Of a stretch of 64,000 nucleotides of DNA, positions 37,245 to 45,283 are shown piece after piece (position 1 is the stretch's first letter; every line of letters starts with the position of its first letter). The translations under genes were made by a program, and so were the position numbers. This DNA is from Henriciella sp. AS95 (lineage in GTDB: Bacteria > Pseudomonadota > Alphaproteobacteria > Caulobacterales > Hyphomonadaceae), in assembly GCF_038900055.1 (NCBI RefSeq), contig NZ_JBBMQM010000001.1:2852001-2916000 (forward strand), given 5' to 3'. The notes below the pieces were generated by a model. It was given only the letters and a program-made list of their open reading frames with translations, was not told the DNA's origin and did not search any database.

Positions 37245-38087
37245 TCAGTAAGGACGATCGAGGAACGACCCGATGATGTGGTTGAACTCGTCCGCGCGCT
37301 CCCACTGGCACCAGTGACCGCACTTGGAGAAGACGTGCAGGTCTGCGTTCGGGATCGTTTTCAGAAGGATGAAAGCGGCGTCCAGCGGCAGAACGCGGTC
37401 TTCGCGGCCCCAAAGGATCAGCGTCGGGTGAGGCAGCTCATCCAGGCGCTCACGCCACAGATCGTTGCGCGGATTGGCAGCCTGGCCGCGCAGTGGCGGA
37501 TCCTGCATTGTCTGAGGGGCCATCGCGGTCTTGAGGCGCTCTTCCAGAAGATCGTCAGAAATCTCGGACGGATCGTAGACGAGCAGTTCCACCACCTTGC
37601 GCAGCTTCTCGATCGTCGGACCTTCACCGTCGTAGAAGGTCAGCATGCGGCTGAGGCCTTCCGTCGGGAATGTCGACGTCATTGGAATGCTACCGCCTGG
37701 GCCCATGAGCATCAGCTTGTGGGTGCGATCCGGGTTGTCGAGCGCGAACCGCAGGGACGTCCCGCCGCCGAGAGAGTTGCCAACGAAACTCGCCTTCTCG
37801 ATCCCTTCATGATTCATGATGTCGAGAACCGCCTCGGCCATCGGGTCAAAAAGGCCCTCATAGCCCTTTCGTTTGTCCGACTTGCCAAAGCCCGGCAGGT
37901 CCATCGTGATGACGCGCCGCCCCTGATCAGCGAGCGGGCCGATATTGCGGCGGTAATTGCTGTAGCCATAAGCACCCGGGCCACCACCCTGGATAAGGAA
38001 GACAACTTCGCCCTCCCCCACATCGAGATAGTGGACCTTGCCCTTCGGATCGTCGACAAACTTGCTTTCGTATGGTGCGTCAAACAT
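37245..38087 (-). CDS. Meta-cleavage product C-C hydrolase (BphD/HsaD/CmtE-like)
   Basis: A 280-residue alpha/beta hydrolase that splits 2-hydroxy-6-oxo-dienoates formed by extradiol cleavage into 2-hydroxypentadienoate and a carboxylic acid. The triad Ser105 (VGNSLGGG), Asp230 (WGREDRVLP) and His258 (SKCGHWCQWE) and the oxyanion segment QGGGPGAYGYSN are diagnostic. It is preceded by the extradiol gene copy B, which supplies its substrate, and its second product feeds the hydratase operon at 23362-26125. The identity of the acid released is not visible. Confidence 0.92.
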   Translation of the reverse strand: MFDAPYESKFVDDPKGKVHYLDVGEGEVVFLIQGGGPGAYGYSNYRRNIGPLADQGRRVITMDLPGFGKSDKRKGYEGLFDPMAEAVLDIMNHEGIEKASFVGNSLGGGTSLRFALDNPDRTHKLMLMGPGGSIPMTSTFPTEGLSRMLTFYDGEGPTIEKLRKVVELLVYDPSEISDDLLEERLKTAMAPQTMQDPPLRGQAANPRNDLWRERLDELPHPTLILWGREDRVLPLDAAFILLKTIPNADLHVFSKCGHWCQWERADEFNHIIGSFLDRPY

Positions 38088-38128
38088 GATTACTTCTTCT
38101 TCCCTTGAATTTTTGATGCCTCGTTGTT

Positions 38129-38144
38129 TGAAACATCTGTTCTA
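38129..38144. promoter_or_regulatory. Palindromic element TGAAACATCTGTTCTA
   Basis: The core AACA-TC-TGTT is symmetric and resembles the sites at 15720, 30071, 47125 and 48244. It lies about 45 bases upstream of the hydrolase start, in a position fitting an operator or promoter element for the hydrolase/dehydrogenase/MoxR/VWA genes. Confidence 0.45.
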
Positions 38145-38264
38145 TATGCGCGACGATCAACCTATTTTTAGGGGCCAGGTCGCCATTTTTTCCACGATGT
38201 GAGACAGACCGCGAAGTTCGCGCGCCTCAGCAACCGCTATTGCCCTACGCAGATGCCAGCAGAG

Positions 38265-39173
38265 TCAGCCGACAGGCTCGAGGCGTTCGATAACACCGAC
38301 TTTGGCGAAATCCGGTTCGGGAATACCGCCCCAATGGTCCGCCGATTCAACCGACATCGGGAACATTCGCGGCGGGCGCGCATCGGTTTCCGGGAACTCT
38401 TCCATGCCGAAACTGTATTCAAGCGTCATCCCGTCTGGATCGAGAAAGTAGAAGAACATCGATTCTGATTGCGGGTGCCTTCCCGGTCCGTACACGATCG
38501 GCACGCCTTCGCGCTTCATGCGAACATTGGCCCGGCCGATATCGTCAATGTCGGTCACCATGAAATTGATGTGGTGAAGCTGTGGTGCAGCCGCCTTTCC
38601 GACGCCGAAGGAATGGTGCAGCGGGTTCGGAAAGCAGCGCATATGCACGACCGCGTCCTCGATCCGGTCGGACGCACGAAAGTTCATCTCTCCCATGAAG
38701 AAGTCTTCTGCGGCCTTCAGGTCGGGGCCGGCCAGGACAACATGACCGAGACGCACGATCTTCGTGTGCGTCGGCTTATAATCGTCTGCAGCGGTGTCCA
38801 TCGACGCGAAAAACTCCATGGTCGCGCCAAAAACCGGGTCGGAGATACGGAAAGCCTCGTGAATTCCGAGCGCCGCAGCTTCGGCATTCGAAACCGGCTT
38901 GGGATTGAGACCGAGCCCCACGAAGTGATCGCGGATCGCCTTGAGCGCCTTGGCACTCTCCATCTCCCATCCAATCCGCTTGATACCGGGTTCGCTGGCC
39001 TCAACGAGGGCGATGTCGTGATGCTTGTCGCTGCACCGAAATAGGCGCTGCCCGTCGCCCCCACCGGCCGGCTCTAGACCGACAACATTTTCATAAAAGG
39101 CGCCGGAGCGAGCCAGATCGCTTACATTCAGGGCCAGATAACCCAGCCTGCGAAATCTCAAATCTTCGGACAT
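38265..39173 (-). CDS. Type I extradiol dioxygenase (VOC family), copy B
   Basis: A 302-residue extradiol dioxygenase with iron ligands His144 (VRLGHVVL), His201 (LHHINF) and Glu252 (GMTLEYS) and catalytic His186/His187 (NPLHHSFG). It aligns without notable gaps with copy A at 21264-22169. GAGAAGGGA supports the ATG start. It precedes the C-C hydrolase and probably provides the ring opening in the same pathway, whereas copy A stands with a crotonase. Its promoter region is shared with the divergent crotonase gene and contains a FadR-type box. Confidence 0.9.
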   Translation of the reverse strand: MSEDLRFRRLGYLALNVSDLARSGAFYENVVGLEPAGGGDGQRLFRCSDKHHDIALVEASEPGIKRIGWEMESAKALKAIRDHFVGLGLNPKPVSNAEAAALGIHEAFRISDPVFGATMEFFASMDTAADDYKPTHTKIVRLGHVVLAGPDLKAAEDFFMGEMNFRASDRIEDAVVHMRCFPNPLHHSFGVGKAAAPQLHHINFMVTDIDDIGRANVRMKREGVPIVYGPGRHPQSESMFFYFLDPDGMTLEYSFGMEEFPETDARPPRMFPMSVESADHWGGIPEPDFAKVGVIERLEPVG

Positions 39174-39269
39174 TTCATTCCCTTCTCAAGCTCATCAGTG
39201 CTTAAAGCGGTCGACCTTCTGCGCATTGAAAACCAACAGCTCCCGCCAGCGATTATCCATTCAATCCAT

Positions 39270-39284
39270 AATGGTATTACCATT
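39270..39284. promoter_or_regulatory. FadR/GntR-type operator AATGGTATTACCATT
   Basis: A perfect 7-1-7 palindrome matching the TNGTNNNACNA pattern of FadR-subgroup regulators and nearly identical to 30026-30040 beside the GntR gene. It lies about 100 bases upstream of extradiol copy B, the same distance as the other box has to the dioxygenase. The following bases form an overlapping palindrome, CCATTT-A-AAATGG. Confidence 0.7.
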
Positions 39285-39339
39285 TAAAATGGCCGTCAAG
39301 CGGTCTGGAAAAACCTAAGAAAACCGCATCAAGGCATTG

Positions 39340-39358
39340 ATTAAATACAGTATTTAAT
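39340..39358. promoter_or_regulatory. Perfect 9-1-9 palindrome ATTAAATACAGTATTTAAT
   Basis: The AT-rich palindrome ATTAAATAC-A-GTATTTAAT, extended by GGC/GCC on the outside, lies in the 378-base divergent gap (39174-39551) about 195 bases before the crotonase start. It differs from the FadR-type box 56 bases away, so a second regulator is likely. There is no other feature in the gap except the crotonase ribosome binding site at 39541. Confidence 0.5.
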
Positions 39359-39551
39359 GCCCTCTCAGCTTCAGCGGCCTGACGAATACCTGCGCCTGAG
39401 ACCGATATCACGGATATGCCTGATGCCAGCCCTCCCTCACCCCGACCACGCTTGTCAATTTAAAACGATTGAACTACTCGTCGCTAAAGACAAAAAATGT
39501 GGGACGGTTGCAATGGGCCCCGTCCACGAATTTCACATGAGGGAGTTTCGG

Positions 39552-40319
39552 ATGGCAGAACTTATCGGCACGGAGATCGCAGACGGCATCCTGACCATAA
39601 CGCTGAACAGGCCCAATGCCCTCAATAGCCTGAATGCTGCAGCCTGTTTCGAACTCTCAGACATCTTTGACCGCTTCGCTGAAGACGACAGCCAGCGGGT
39701 CGCCATCATCACGGGCTCAGGAGACAAGGCCTTCTGCGCCGGCCATGACCTGATTGAAGACTTTGACGAACCGATGCCTGAAACCGGCTGGGCCGGCCTG
39801 TCTCACCGGTCCGGCCTGAACAAGCCGCTCATTGCCGCAGTCAACGGCTTTGCACTCGGCGGCGGATGGGAGCTTGCGATGCTATGTGACGTGGTCGTCG
39901 CGGACCCGCGTGCAAGCTTCGGCCTGCCAGAGCCAAAGGTCGGGTTTGCGGCGCTCGGCGGCGGCGCTAGACTGCTGCCACACCGCGTCCCCTATCACAT
40001 CGCCATGGGCCTGTTGCTGACCGGCCGCAGCATGCCAGCTGAAGACGCTGCTCGCCTCGGCCTCGTCAACGAAATCTCCGCGCCAGGCAAAGTCCTTGAA
40101 ACGGCCCGGCAGTGGGCAGATGACATGCTCTCCTGCGCACCGCTCGCCCTGCAGATGTCAAAGCAGCTCGCGCTCGCCTCCGCTGATCCAGCGTCCCTGC
40201 GAGCCCCCCTGCAGAAGATGGAAGTCGAACTGACAAACGAACTTATCAAGAGCAAGGACGCCTGGGAGGGCATGGCCGCCTTCGCGGAAAAGCGCGCGCC
40301 CGTCTGGACAGGAAAATAG
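39552..40319 (+). CDS. Enoyl-CoA hydratase (crotonase)
   Basis: A 255-residue crotonase with both catalytic glutamates: Glu107 in LGGGWELAMLCD and Glu127 in FGLPEPKVG. The frame is open from 39357, but GGGAG at 39541 and the family length identify ATG 39552 as the start. It leads a plus-strand unit with an SDR and a 3-hydroxyisobutyrate dehydrogenase homologue, which fits conversion of an unsaturated branched acyl-CoA (for example methacrylyl-CoA) through hydroxy-acid intermediates; other enoyl-CoAs are possible. Confidence 0.9.
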   Translation: MAELIGTEIADGILTITLNRPNALNSLNAAACFELSDIFDRFAEDDSQRVAIITGSGDKAFCAGHDLIEDFDEPMPETGWAGLSHRSGLNKPLIAAVNGFALGGGWELAMLCDVVVADPRASFGLPEPKVGFAALGGGARLLPHRVPYHIAMGLLLTGRSMPAEDAARLGLVNEISAPGKVLETARQWADDMLSCAPLALQMSKQLALASADPASLRAPLQKMEVELTNELIKSKDAWEGMAAFAEKRAPVWTGK

Positions 40320-40379
40320 GCTTCAGGCCTTGAATATCCCGACCACACATCCGCTGTAGCAGCCAGAAAGGACACGTCC

Positions 40380-41138
40380 ATGGACCTCGAACTTCAGGGA
40401 AAGCGCATCCTGATCACTGGCGGCTCGAAGGGCATCGGCTTCGCGACCGCCGAAAGCTTTGCCCGCGAAGGCGCCAGTCTCACTCTGGTGGCGCGGTCGC
40501 AAGAGGAGCTGAAATCGGCCAGCGACCGCCTGTCCTCCGAGCACAAAATCAGTGTCGAGATGATCTGCGCGGACCTCTCCACCGCTGAGGGCATTGCGAC
40601 GGTCACAGGCGCGGTGTCGTCCATCGACGTCCTCGTGAACAATGCCGGCGCCATTCCGCCCGGCTCCCTGATGAATGTGAGCGCTGAAACGTGGCGCCGC
40701 GGCTGGGACCTCAAAGTGAACGGGTATATCGATCTGACGCGGGCGCTCTATGAAAAACTGCCCAAGCCCGGCGGCGTCATCGTCAACATTATCGGTTCAG
40801 CCGGGGAAAATCCGAACAAGGACTATATCTGCGGCAGCACCGGCAATGCCGCCCTGATGATGTTCACCCGGGCTTTTGCACGCGATGCCCGCGCCGATGG
40901 GGTTCGCGTTGTCGGGATCAATCCGGGCCCGGTTCTGACCGATCGCTTCCAGATGCTGCTGCAGGCGGAAGCCGAGCGCCGCTTTTCAGACTCTGCCCGA
41001 TGGGAAGAACTGATGGGAGACCTGCCATTCGGCCGGGCCGCAGCCCCCCGGGAAATCGCCGACGCCACCGCTTTCCTAGCGTCGGTCCGCTCGGCTTATA
41101 CGACGGGCTCCATCGTCACCATTGACGGTGCCCTCTGA
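40380..41138 (+). CDS. SDR family protein with altered YxxxK motif
   Basis: A 252-residue short-chain dehydrogenase fold with the NAD(P) motif GGSKGIG (residues 14-20) and NNAG (87-90). The active-site Ser140 and Tyr149 are present, but the lysine four residues after the tyrosine is Ser153 (YICGSTGNAAL). A group of SDRs annotated as oxidoreductases shares this YICG-like segment, so the change is probably an ancient family trait rather than decay. The stop overlaps the next start (TGATG). Catalysis by the classical mechanism is doubtful. Confidence 0.87.
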   Translation: MDLELQGKRILITGGSKGIGFATAESFAREGASLTLVARSQEELKSASDRLSSEHKISVEMICADLSTAEGIATVTGAVSSIDVLVNNAGAIPPGSLMNVSAETWRRGWDLKVNGYIDLTRALYEKLPKPGGVIVNIIGSAGENPNKDYICGSTGNAALMMFTRAFARDARADGVRVVGINPGPVLTDRFQMLLQAEAERRFSDSARWEELMGDLPFGRAAAPREIADATAFLASVRSAYTTGSIVTIDGAL

Positions 41139-42031
41139 TGACGGCCGCGCTCAGGATCGGCTATATCGGCCTTGGCGATATCGGCGCCCCGATGGCGGAA
41201 CGCATAGCCGCAGCCGGCTGGCCACTAAGCGTCTGGAACCGGACCCCGGAAAAGATGCAGCCTTTGCTCGCTGCTGGCGCCCAGGCAGCATCCTCACCAG
41301 CTGAAATCGCCGAAACGTGCGACGTCATTTTCACCTGCCTCGGCAGCGTTTCCGCCATGCATGACGTGATGTCAGGCGAGTGCGGCCTCCTGCGCGCATC
41401 CCCCAGCAAAGCTCGGCTGCTCGTCGACAACTCCACCGTGCCTCCTGCAGATGCCATGAACCTTGCCAGCCAACTCGCCGACGCATCGATCCACTATGTC
41501 GACGCCCCTGTCTCAGGAGGCGCCATTGGCGCGCGAGCCGGCACGCTGGCCGTCATGGTCGGAGGCGACCGGCAGGATGTCGCGCTGGCCAAACCGGTTC
41601 TGCAAAGCTTCGCGAGCAAGATCACCCATCTCGGCCCGGTCGGGTCCGGTCAGGCCATGAAGGCGTGCAATCAGGTGCTGAACTTTGGGACCATGGCGGC
41701 ACTTGCAGAAGCCGTGACTTTGGGACGACGTTACGGACTGGCGCCGAACATGATTGTCGACGCGGTCGCCGGCGGCTTCGCGGAATCGAATGTTTCGCGG
41801 GAATTTGGCCGGTCCCTCGACGCCGATGACGCAAGCCCCATCAGACTTCTCGTCGAAACGCTGGATGACTATTATCGCGGCACGGTCCGGAAAGACCTTG
41901 CCGGCAATCTCGACATCCTGATGAAGGACCTTGCCATGGCGCTCGATATGGCCCGCACACGCGGCGTGCCGCTGCCGGTCATTTCCCATTTCGACTCAGT
42001 CTTCAGGATGATCCAGCACCTCGAAACCTGA
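41138..42031 (+). CDS. 3-hydroxyisobutyrate dehydrogenase-like NAD(P)-dependent oxidoreductase
   Basis: A 297-residue beta-hydroxyacid dehydrogenase: Rossmann motif GYIGLGDIGAPMA at residues 8-20, substrate motif DAPVSGG at 122-128, and catalytic Lys175 in GQAMKACNQV. Family members oxidise 3-hydroxyisobutyrate, tartronate semialdehyde precursors or related 3-hydroxy acids. Its position behind crotonase and SDR suggests the end of branched-chain acyl degradation, as expected if ring cleavage releases isobutyrate. Convergent with the flavoprotein gene at 42038. Confidence 0.88.
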   Translation: MTAALRIGYIGLGDIGAPMAERIAAAGWPLSVWNRTPEKMQPLLAAGAQAASSPAEIAETCDVIFTCLGSVSAMHDVMSGECGLLRASPSKARLLVDNSTVPPADAMNLASQLADASIHYVDAPVSGGAIGARAGTLAVMVGGDRQDVALAKPVLQSFASKITHLGPVGSGQAMKACNQVLNFGTMAALAEAVTLGRRYGLAPNMIVDAVAGGFAESNVSREFGRSLDADDASPIRLLVETLDDYYRGTVRKDLAGNLDILMKDLAMALDMARTRGVPLPVISHFDSVFRMIQHLET

Positions 42032-42037
42032 TCAGGC

Positions 42038-43432
42038 TTACGAGCCTTTCGCCGCGTTCCGACCCGCCTCGAGACCGAAGGTCGCGGAGCTGGAAAGGGA
42101 CGATGCGCTGTAATAACCCGCCCCATGAAACCCGCCGGCAACTTCGCCCGCCGCGTAGAGCCCTTCGATCGGTACACCAAACCAGTCCACGACCGCCATC
42201 TCCCCATCCACGGTGACACCGCCATAGGTCGAGGTGATCGCATTGGCAGTGGCGGCGACGTAATATGGCGGGTTATCGATGGGGCGCAGCCCGCGAGTCC
42301 GGCCGAACTGTTCGTCCACGCCTGCGGCCGCGCCGTCATTGTAGGCCTTCACCGTTTTTTCGAGCACATCCGGGTCGATCCCGACAGCATCGGCCAGCCC
42401 CCTGATCGTTTCGGCCTGTTTGATGTACCCGCCCAGAAGCGCTTCCTGATAGTTGTTGACGCTCGTGTCGCCGAGCGAGGCGGCCATCATCGTCTCGTCG
42501 AAGATCTGGAAGGCGACGCCGTCCGGCTGCGCCATGCCGACCGAGCTTAGCGCCTTGTAGCTTTGGGCTTCATCCACGAAGCGCTTTCCATGCTTGTTGA
42601 CCATGATCGCGGCATCCTGAAACGCGAAAATGAGCGGCGGAATTTCATCCGACTTTGCGGCGGTGCCAGGGTAATTGCGGATGGCGCCCCCGAAGGATCC
42701 GGCAACATAGCCAAGATCGGCCTGCCCCGCCCCCAGATCGCAAGCCATGATCAGGCCGTCCCCGGTATTGGCAACGCCGCCATGCTTCACGCCCCCCTCA
42801 AGCTCGGGCGCGAAGACCCCAAGCAGTTCGGCACTTCTGGAGAAGCCACCCGTGGCGAGGACAATCCCCCGTCTCACCCGAATCTCGGCCTCACGATCCC
42901 CGAACATGACGATGCACGCCTCCACGCGGCCGCTCTCTGGATTGCGCAAAAGACGCGCCCCCGCAGACTTGCTGAAGAAGTCGATGCTGGAATGCGCCTG
43001 AACCTTCATGTGAAGCTGCGTCACAGCCCGTCCCGTTCCAGTAAGATGCACCCGCGGCGTATCAGGCGCAGACGACATCAAAAGCTCGAAACCAATGCCC
43101 TGCGACCTCAGAAACCTGTACGCGTCTTGCTGATTTGCGAGGAAAGTCTCCAACATCTCTCGATTGTTCTTGTTCTTTCCGGTTTTCAGGAGCGCCTTCC
43201 GGAAATCCTCAATCGAGTCGCTGACACCTGCAGCGTCCTGCTCATCTGTTCCGCAAAAGGCGAAGGCCCCACCGGCAATCGCCGAACTGCCGCCGGGCTG
43301 GGAGGATTTTTCCAGCAGCAGCACATTCGCACCGGCATCCGCAGCCGCCAGGGCCGCGCAATGCCCCGCTATCCCGGCCCCAAGCACGAGAACATCGGTT
43401 TCAGCGGGCAAATCGCCGGTTTCTCTGAGCAT
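42038..43432 (-). CDS. FAD-dependent oxidoreductase (fumarate reductase/3-ketosteroid dehydrogenase superfamily)
   Basis: A 464-residue flavoprotein with the FAD-binding GAGIAG (residues 18-23) and GGSSAIAGGAFAF, a capping domain, and the C-terminal GLYAAGEVAGGFHGAGYYSA closing the FAD site. The superfamily includes fumarate reductases, tricarballylate dehydrogenase and 3-ketosteroid 1-dehydrogenases, all forming or reducing a C=C bond next to a carbonyl or carboxyl. Which one applies cannot be read from the sequence. GGGAGG precedes the ATG. Single gene between two plus-strand units. Confidence 0.85.
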   Translation of the reverse strand: MLRETGDLPAETDVLVLGAGIAGHCAALAAADAGANVLLLEKSSQPGGSSAIAGGAFAFCGTDEQDAAGVSDSIEDFRKALLKTGKNKNNREMLETFLANQQDAYRFLRSQGIGFELLMSSAPDTPRVHLTGTGRAVTQLHMKVQAHSSIDFFSKSAGARLLRNPESGRVEACIVMFGDREAEIRVRRGIVLATGGFSRSAELLGVFAPELEGGVKHGGVANTGDGLIMACDLGAGQADLGYVAGSFGGAIRNYPGTAAKSDEIPPLIFAFQDAAIMVNKHGKRFVDEAQSYKALSSVGMAQPDGVAFQIFDETMMAASLGDTSVNNYQEALLGGYIKQAETIRGLADAVGIDPDVLEKTVKAYNDGAAAGVDEQFGRTRGLRPIDNPPYYVAATANAITSTYGGVTVDGEMAVVDWFGVPIEGLYAAGEVAGGFHGAGYYSASSLSSSATFGLEAGRNAAKGS

Positions 43433-43624
43433 GCGGGCCTCCCTGAAGGTCTCACCACCGGGTCTCTGCCGGTTTGCCTGACCGTATGACCTCGACCCGT
43501 TCCTGCAATGCCATAATCAACCAATCAGATTTCACATTTCCTGAAAGCTGCGTCCTCGTTTCTGTGAGTTCCTCTGCGCGGTCTCGCCGATAGCGTTGGG
43601 GAACAGATTTCCGGGGGAAACAGC

Positions 43625-45244
43625 ATGAGCCAAACAGAGCCACAATTTGATGTCGTTATTGCCGGCGCCGGCCCGGTCGGTCTGACACTGGCCATCGATC
43701 TTGGACGCCGCGGCGTCAAAACACTCATCGTCGAGCGCGACCCGACCACAGGCCCATGGCCTAAAATGGACCGGTCCAATTCCCGCACGATGGAGTTCTA
43801 TCGCCGCATGGGAATCGCCGATGAGGTCCGTGCTCTCGGTTATCCGGCGGACGCGCCAATGGACATCTACGTGGTGAACACGCTCTCCGAACCGCCCCTG
43901 CTGAAGCAGCACTACCCTTCGGTCGGCGAGATGCGGGAGCGTATCGAGAAAGCGAGAGATCACTCCCAGCCGCTCGAGCCCTATCAGCTTGTCTCACAGA
44001 ACCGGCTGGAACCGCTGCTGAAGTCGGTCGCCGAAAAGACACCGAATGTCACCGTGCGATATGGATGCGAACTGACAGCGTTCCAGCAAGATGAGGAAGG
44101 CGTGACCGTCACCCTGCTCCCGTCAGGCGGCGAAGCAGAAGAGGTACGCTGCAGCTATCTTGCAGGTTGCGATGGAGGCGGCAGCACGGTTCGAAAAGCC
44201 CTTGGCATCAAGCTCGAAGGTCAGGGCAGCCTGCGCAAGATGAAGCAGATCTGCTTTCGCTCCGAAACGCTCTACGACCGCATTCCCATGGGCAAGGGCC
44301 GGCACTATTACTTCACCGACCCGGAAGGCTCGGCGATGATCGTGCAAGGAGACCGCAAGGAGTTCACGCTCAACTCCGACATTCCCGACGATACCGATCT
44401 GGATGCCTGGATCCGGAAAAAAGCCGGGCCTGATGTCGAGTTCGACTATGAAATTCTCAATGTCAGCAACTGGACGCTGCATCTGCTGCTCGCCGACAAA
44501 TACGCCAAGGGCCGGGTGTTTCTTGCGGGCGATGCCATCCACCTCGTGATTCCGACCGGCGGCCTTGGCATGAATTCGGGCGTGGGCGATGCGCTGGACC
44601 TCTCCTGGAAACTCGCGGGGACCATCCAGGGCTGGGGCGGCCCCGGCCTCCTGGAAAGCTATGAGAGCGAGCGACGGCCTGTCGGACAGAAGAATGTCGA
44701 AGCGTCAGGCTGGGCGGCGCAGGGGCTCGGGATGTGGCGAACCCACCTCACCGACGCTGTCAGCCAGGATAGCGAAGAAGGACGGGCGGAACAGCATCAG
44801 GCCGCCAAGCTTGCCAACCGGCATCACCGGCGCGTGCATGAGATGGTCGGCGCGGAACAGAACTATACTTATGCCGGTTCGCCCCTGATCGCGTCCGAAC
44901 CGGAGGCCATCACGACCTGGGACACGGTGCGGTACCTGCCGACCACCGAACCGGGCGCGCGCATCCCGCATATATGGCTCAAGGACCGCACGGCGATGCA
45001 GGATGTTCTGGGTACGGACTATACGTTCATCGATCTTACGGGGGCGGTGGATGCCTCCCCGGTCAAAGCCGCGTTCGAAGCCATCGGAGCCCCTCTGGAT
45101 ATCGTCAGCCGCGCCGAAGAACATGTTCGCATGACGTATGGCTGCCGCTACCTGCTTGTGCGGCCTGACCTCCATATCGTCTGGACCGGCAATTCACTGC
45201 CATCTGACCCGGACGCCCTCGCAAGGCTGGCAACCGGTCATTGA
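43625..45244 (+). CDS. FAD-dependent aromatic monooxygenase (PHBH/MhpA class)
   Basis: A 539-residue class A flavin hydroxylase: GAGPVG at residues 14-19, the GCDGGGSTVRKALGI segment and the ribityl-binding FLAGDAIHLVIPTGGLGMNSG, followed by a thioredoxin-like C-terminal domain as in the longer members (MhpA, phenol hydroxylase-like). It would hydroxylate a phenolic ring, using NAD(P)H, to give a catechol or hydroquinone for an extradiol dioxygenase. GGGGGAAA supports the start. It stands alone between the flavoprotein and SDR genes. Confidence 0.9.
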   Translation: MSQTEPQFDVVIAGAGPVGLTLAIDLGRRGVKTLIVERDPTTGPWPKMDRSNSRTMEFYRRMGIADEVRALGYPADAPMDIYVVNTLSEPPLLKQHYPSVGEMRERIEKARDHSQPLEPYQLVSQNRLEPLLKSVAEKTPNVTVRYGCELTAFQQDEEGVTVTLLPSGGEAEEVRCSYLAGCDGGGSTVRKALGIKLEGQGSLRKMKQICFRSETLYDRIPMGKGRHYYFTDPEGSAMIVQGDRKEFTLNSDIPDDTDLDAWIRKKAGPDVEFDYEILNVSNWTLHLLLADKYAKGRVFLAGDAIHLVIPTGGLGMNSGVGDALDLSWKLAGTIQGWGGPGLLESYESERRPVGQKNVEASGWAAQGLGMWRTHLTDAVSQDSEEGRAEQHQAAKLANRHHRRVHEMVGAEQNYTYAGSPLIASEPEAITTWDTVRYLPTTEPGARIPHIWLKDRTAMQDVLGTDYTFIDLTGAVDASPVKAAFEAIGAPLDIVSRAEEHVRMTYGCRYLLVRPDLHIVWTGNSLPSDPDALARLATGH

Positions 45245-45283
45245 AGCCGGGCGCCCTCGCCTGCGCGTCACAGTTTGTGGGCT

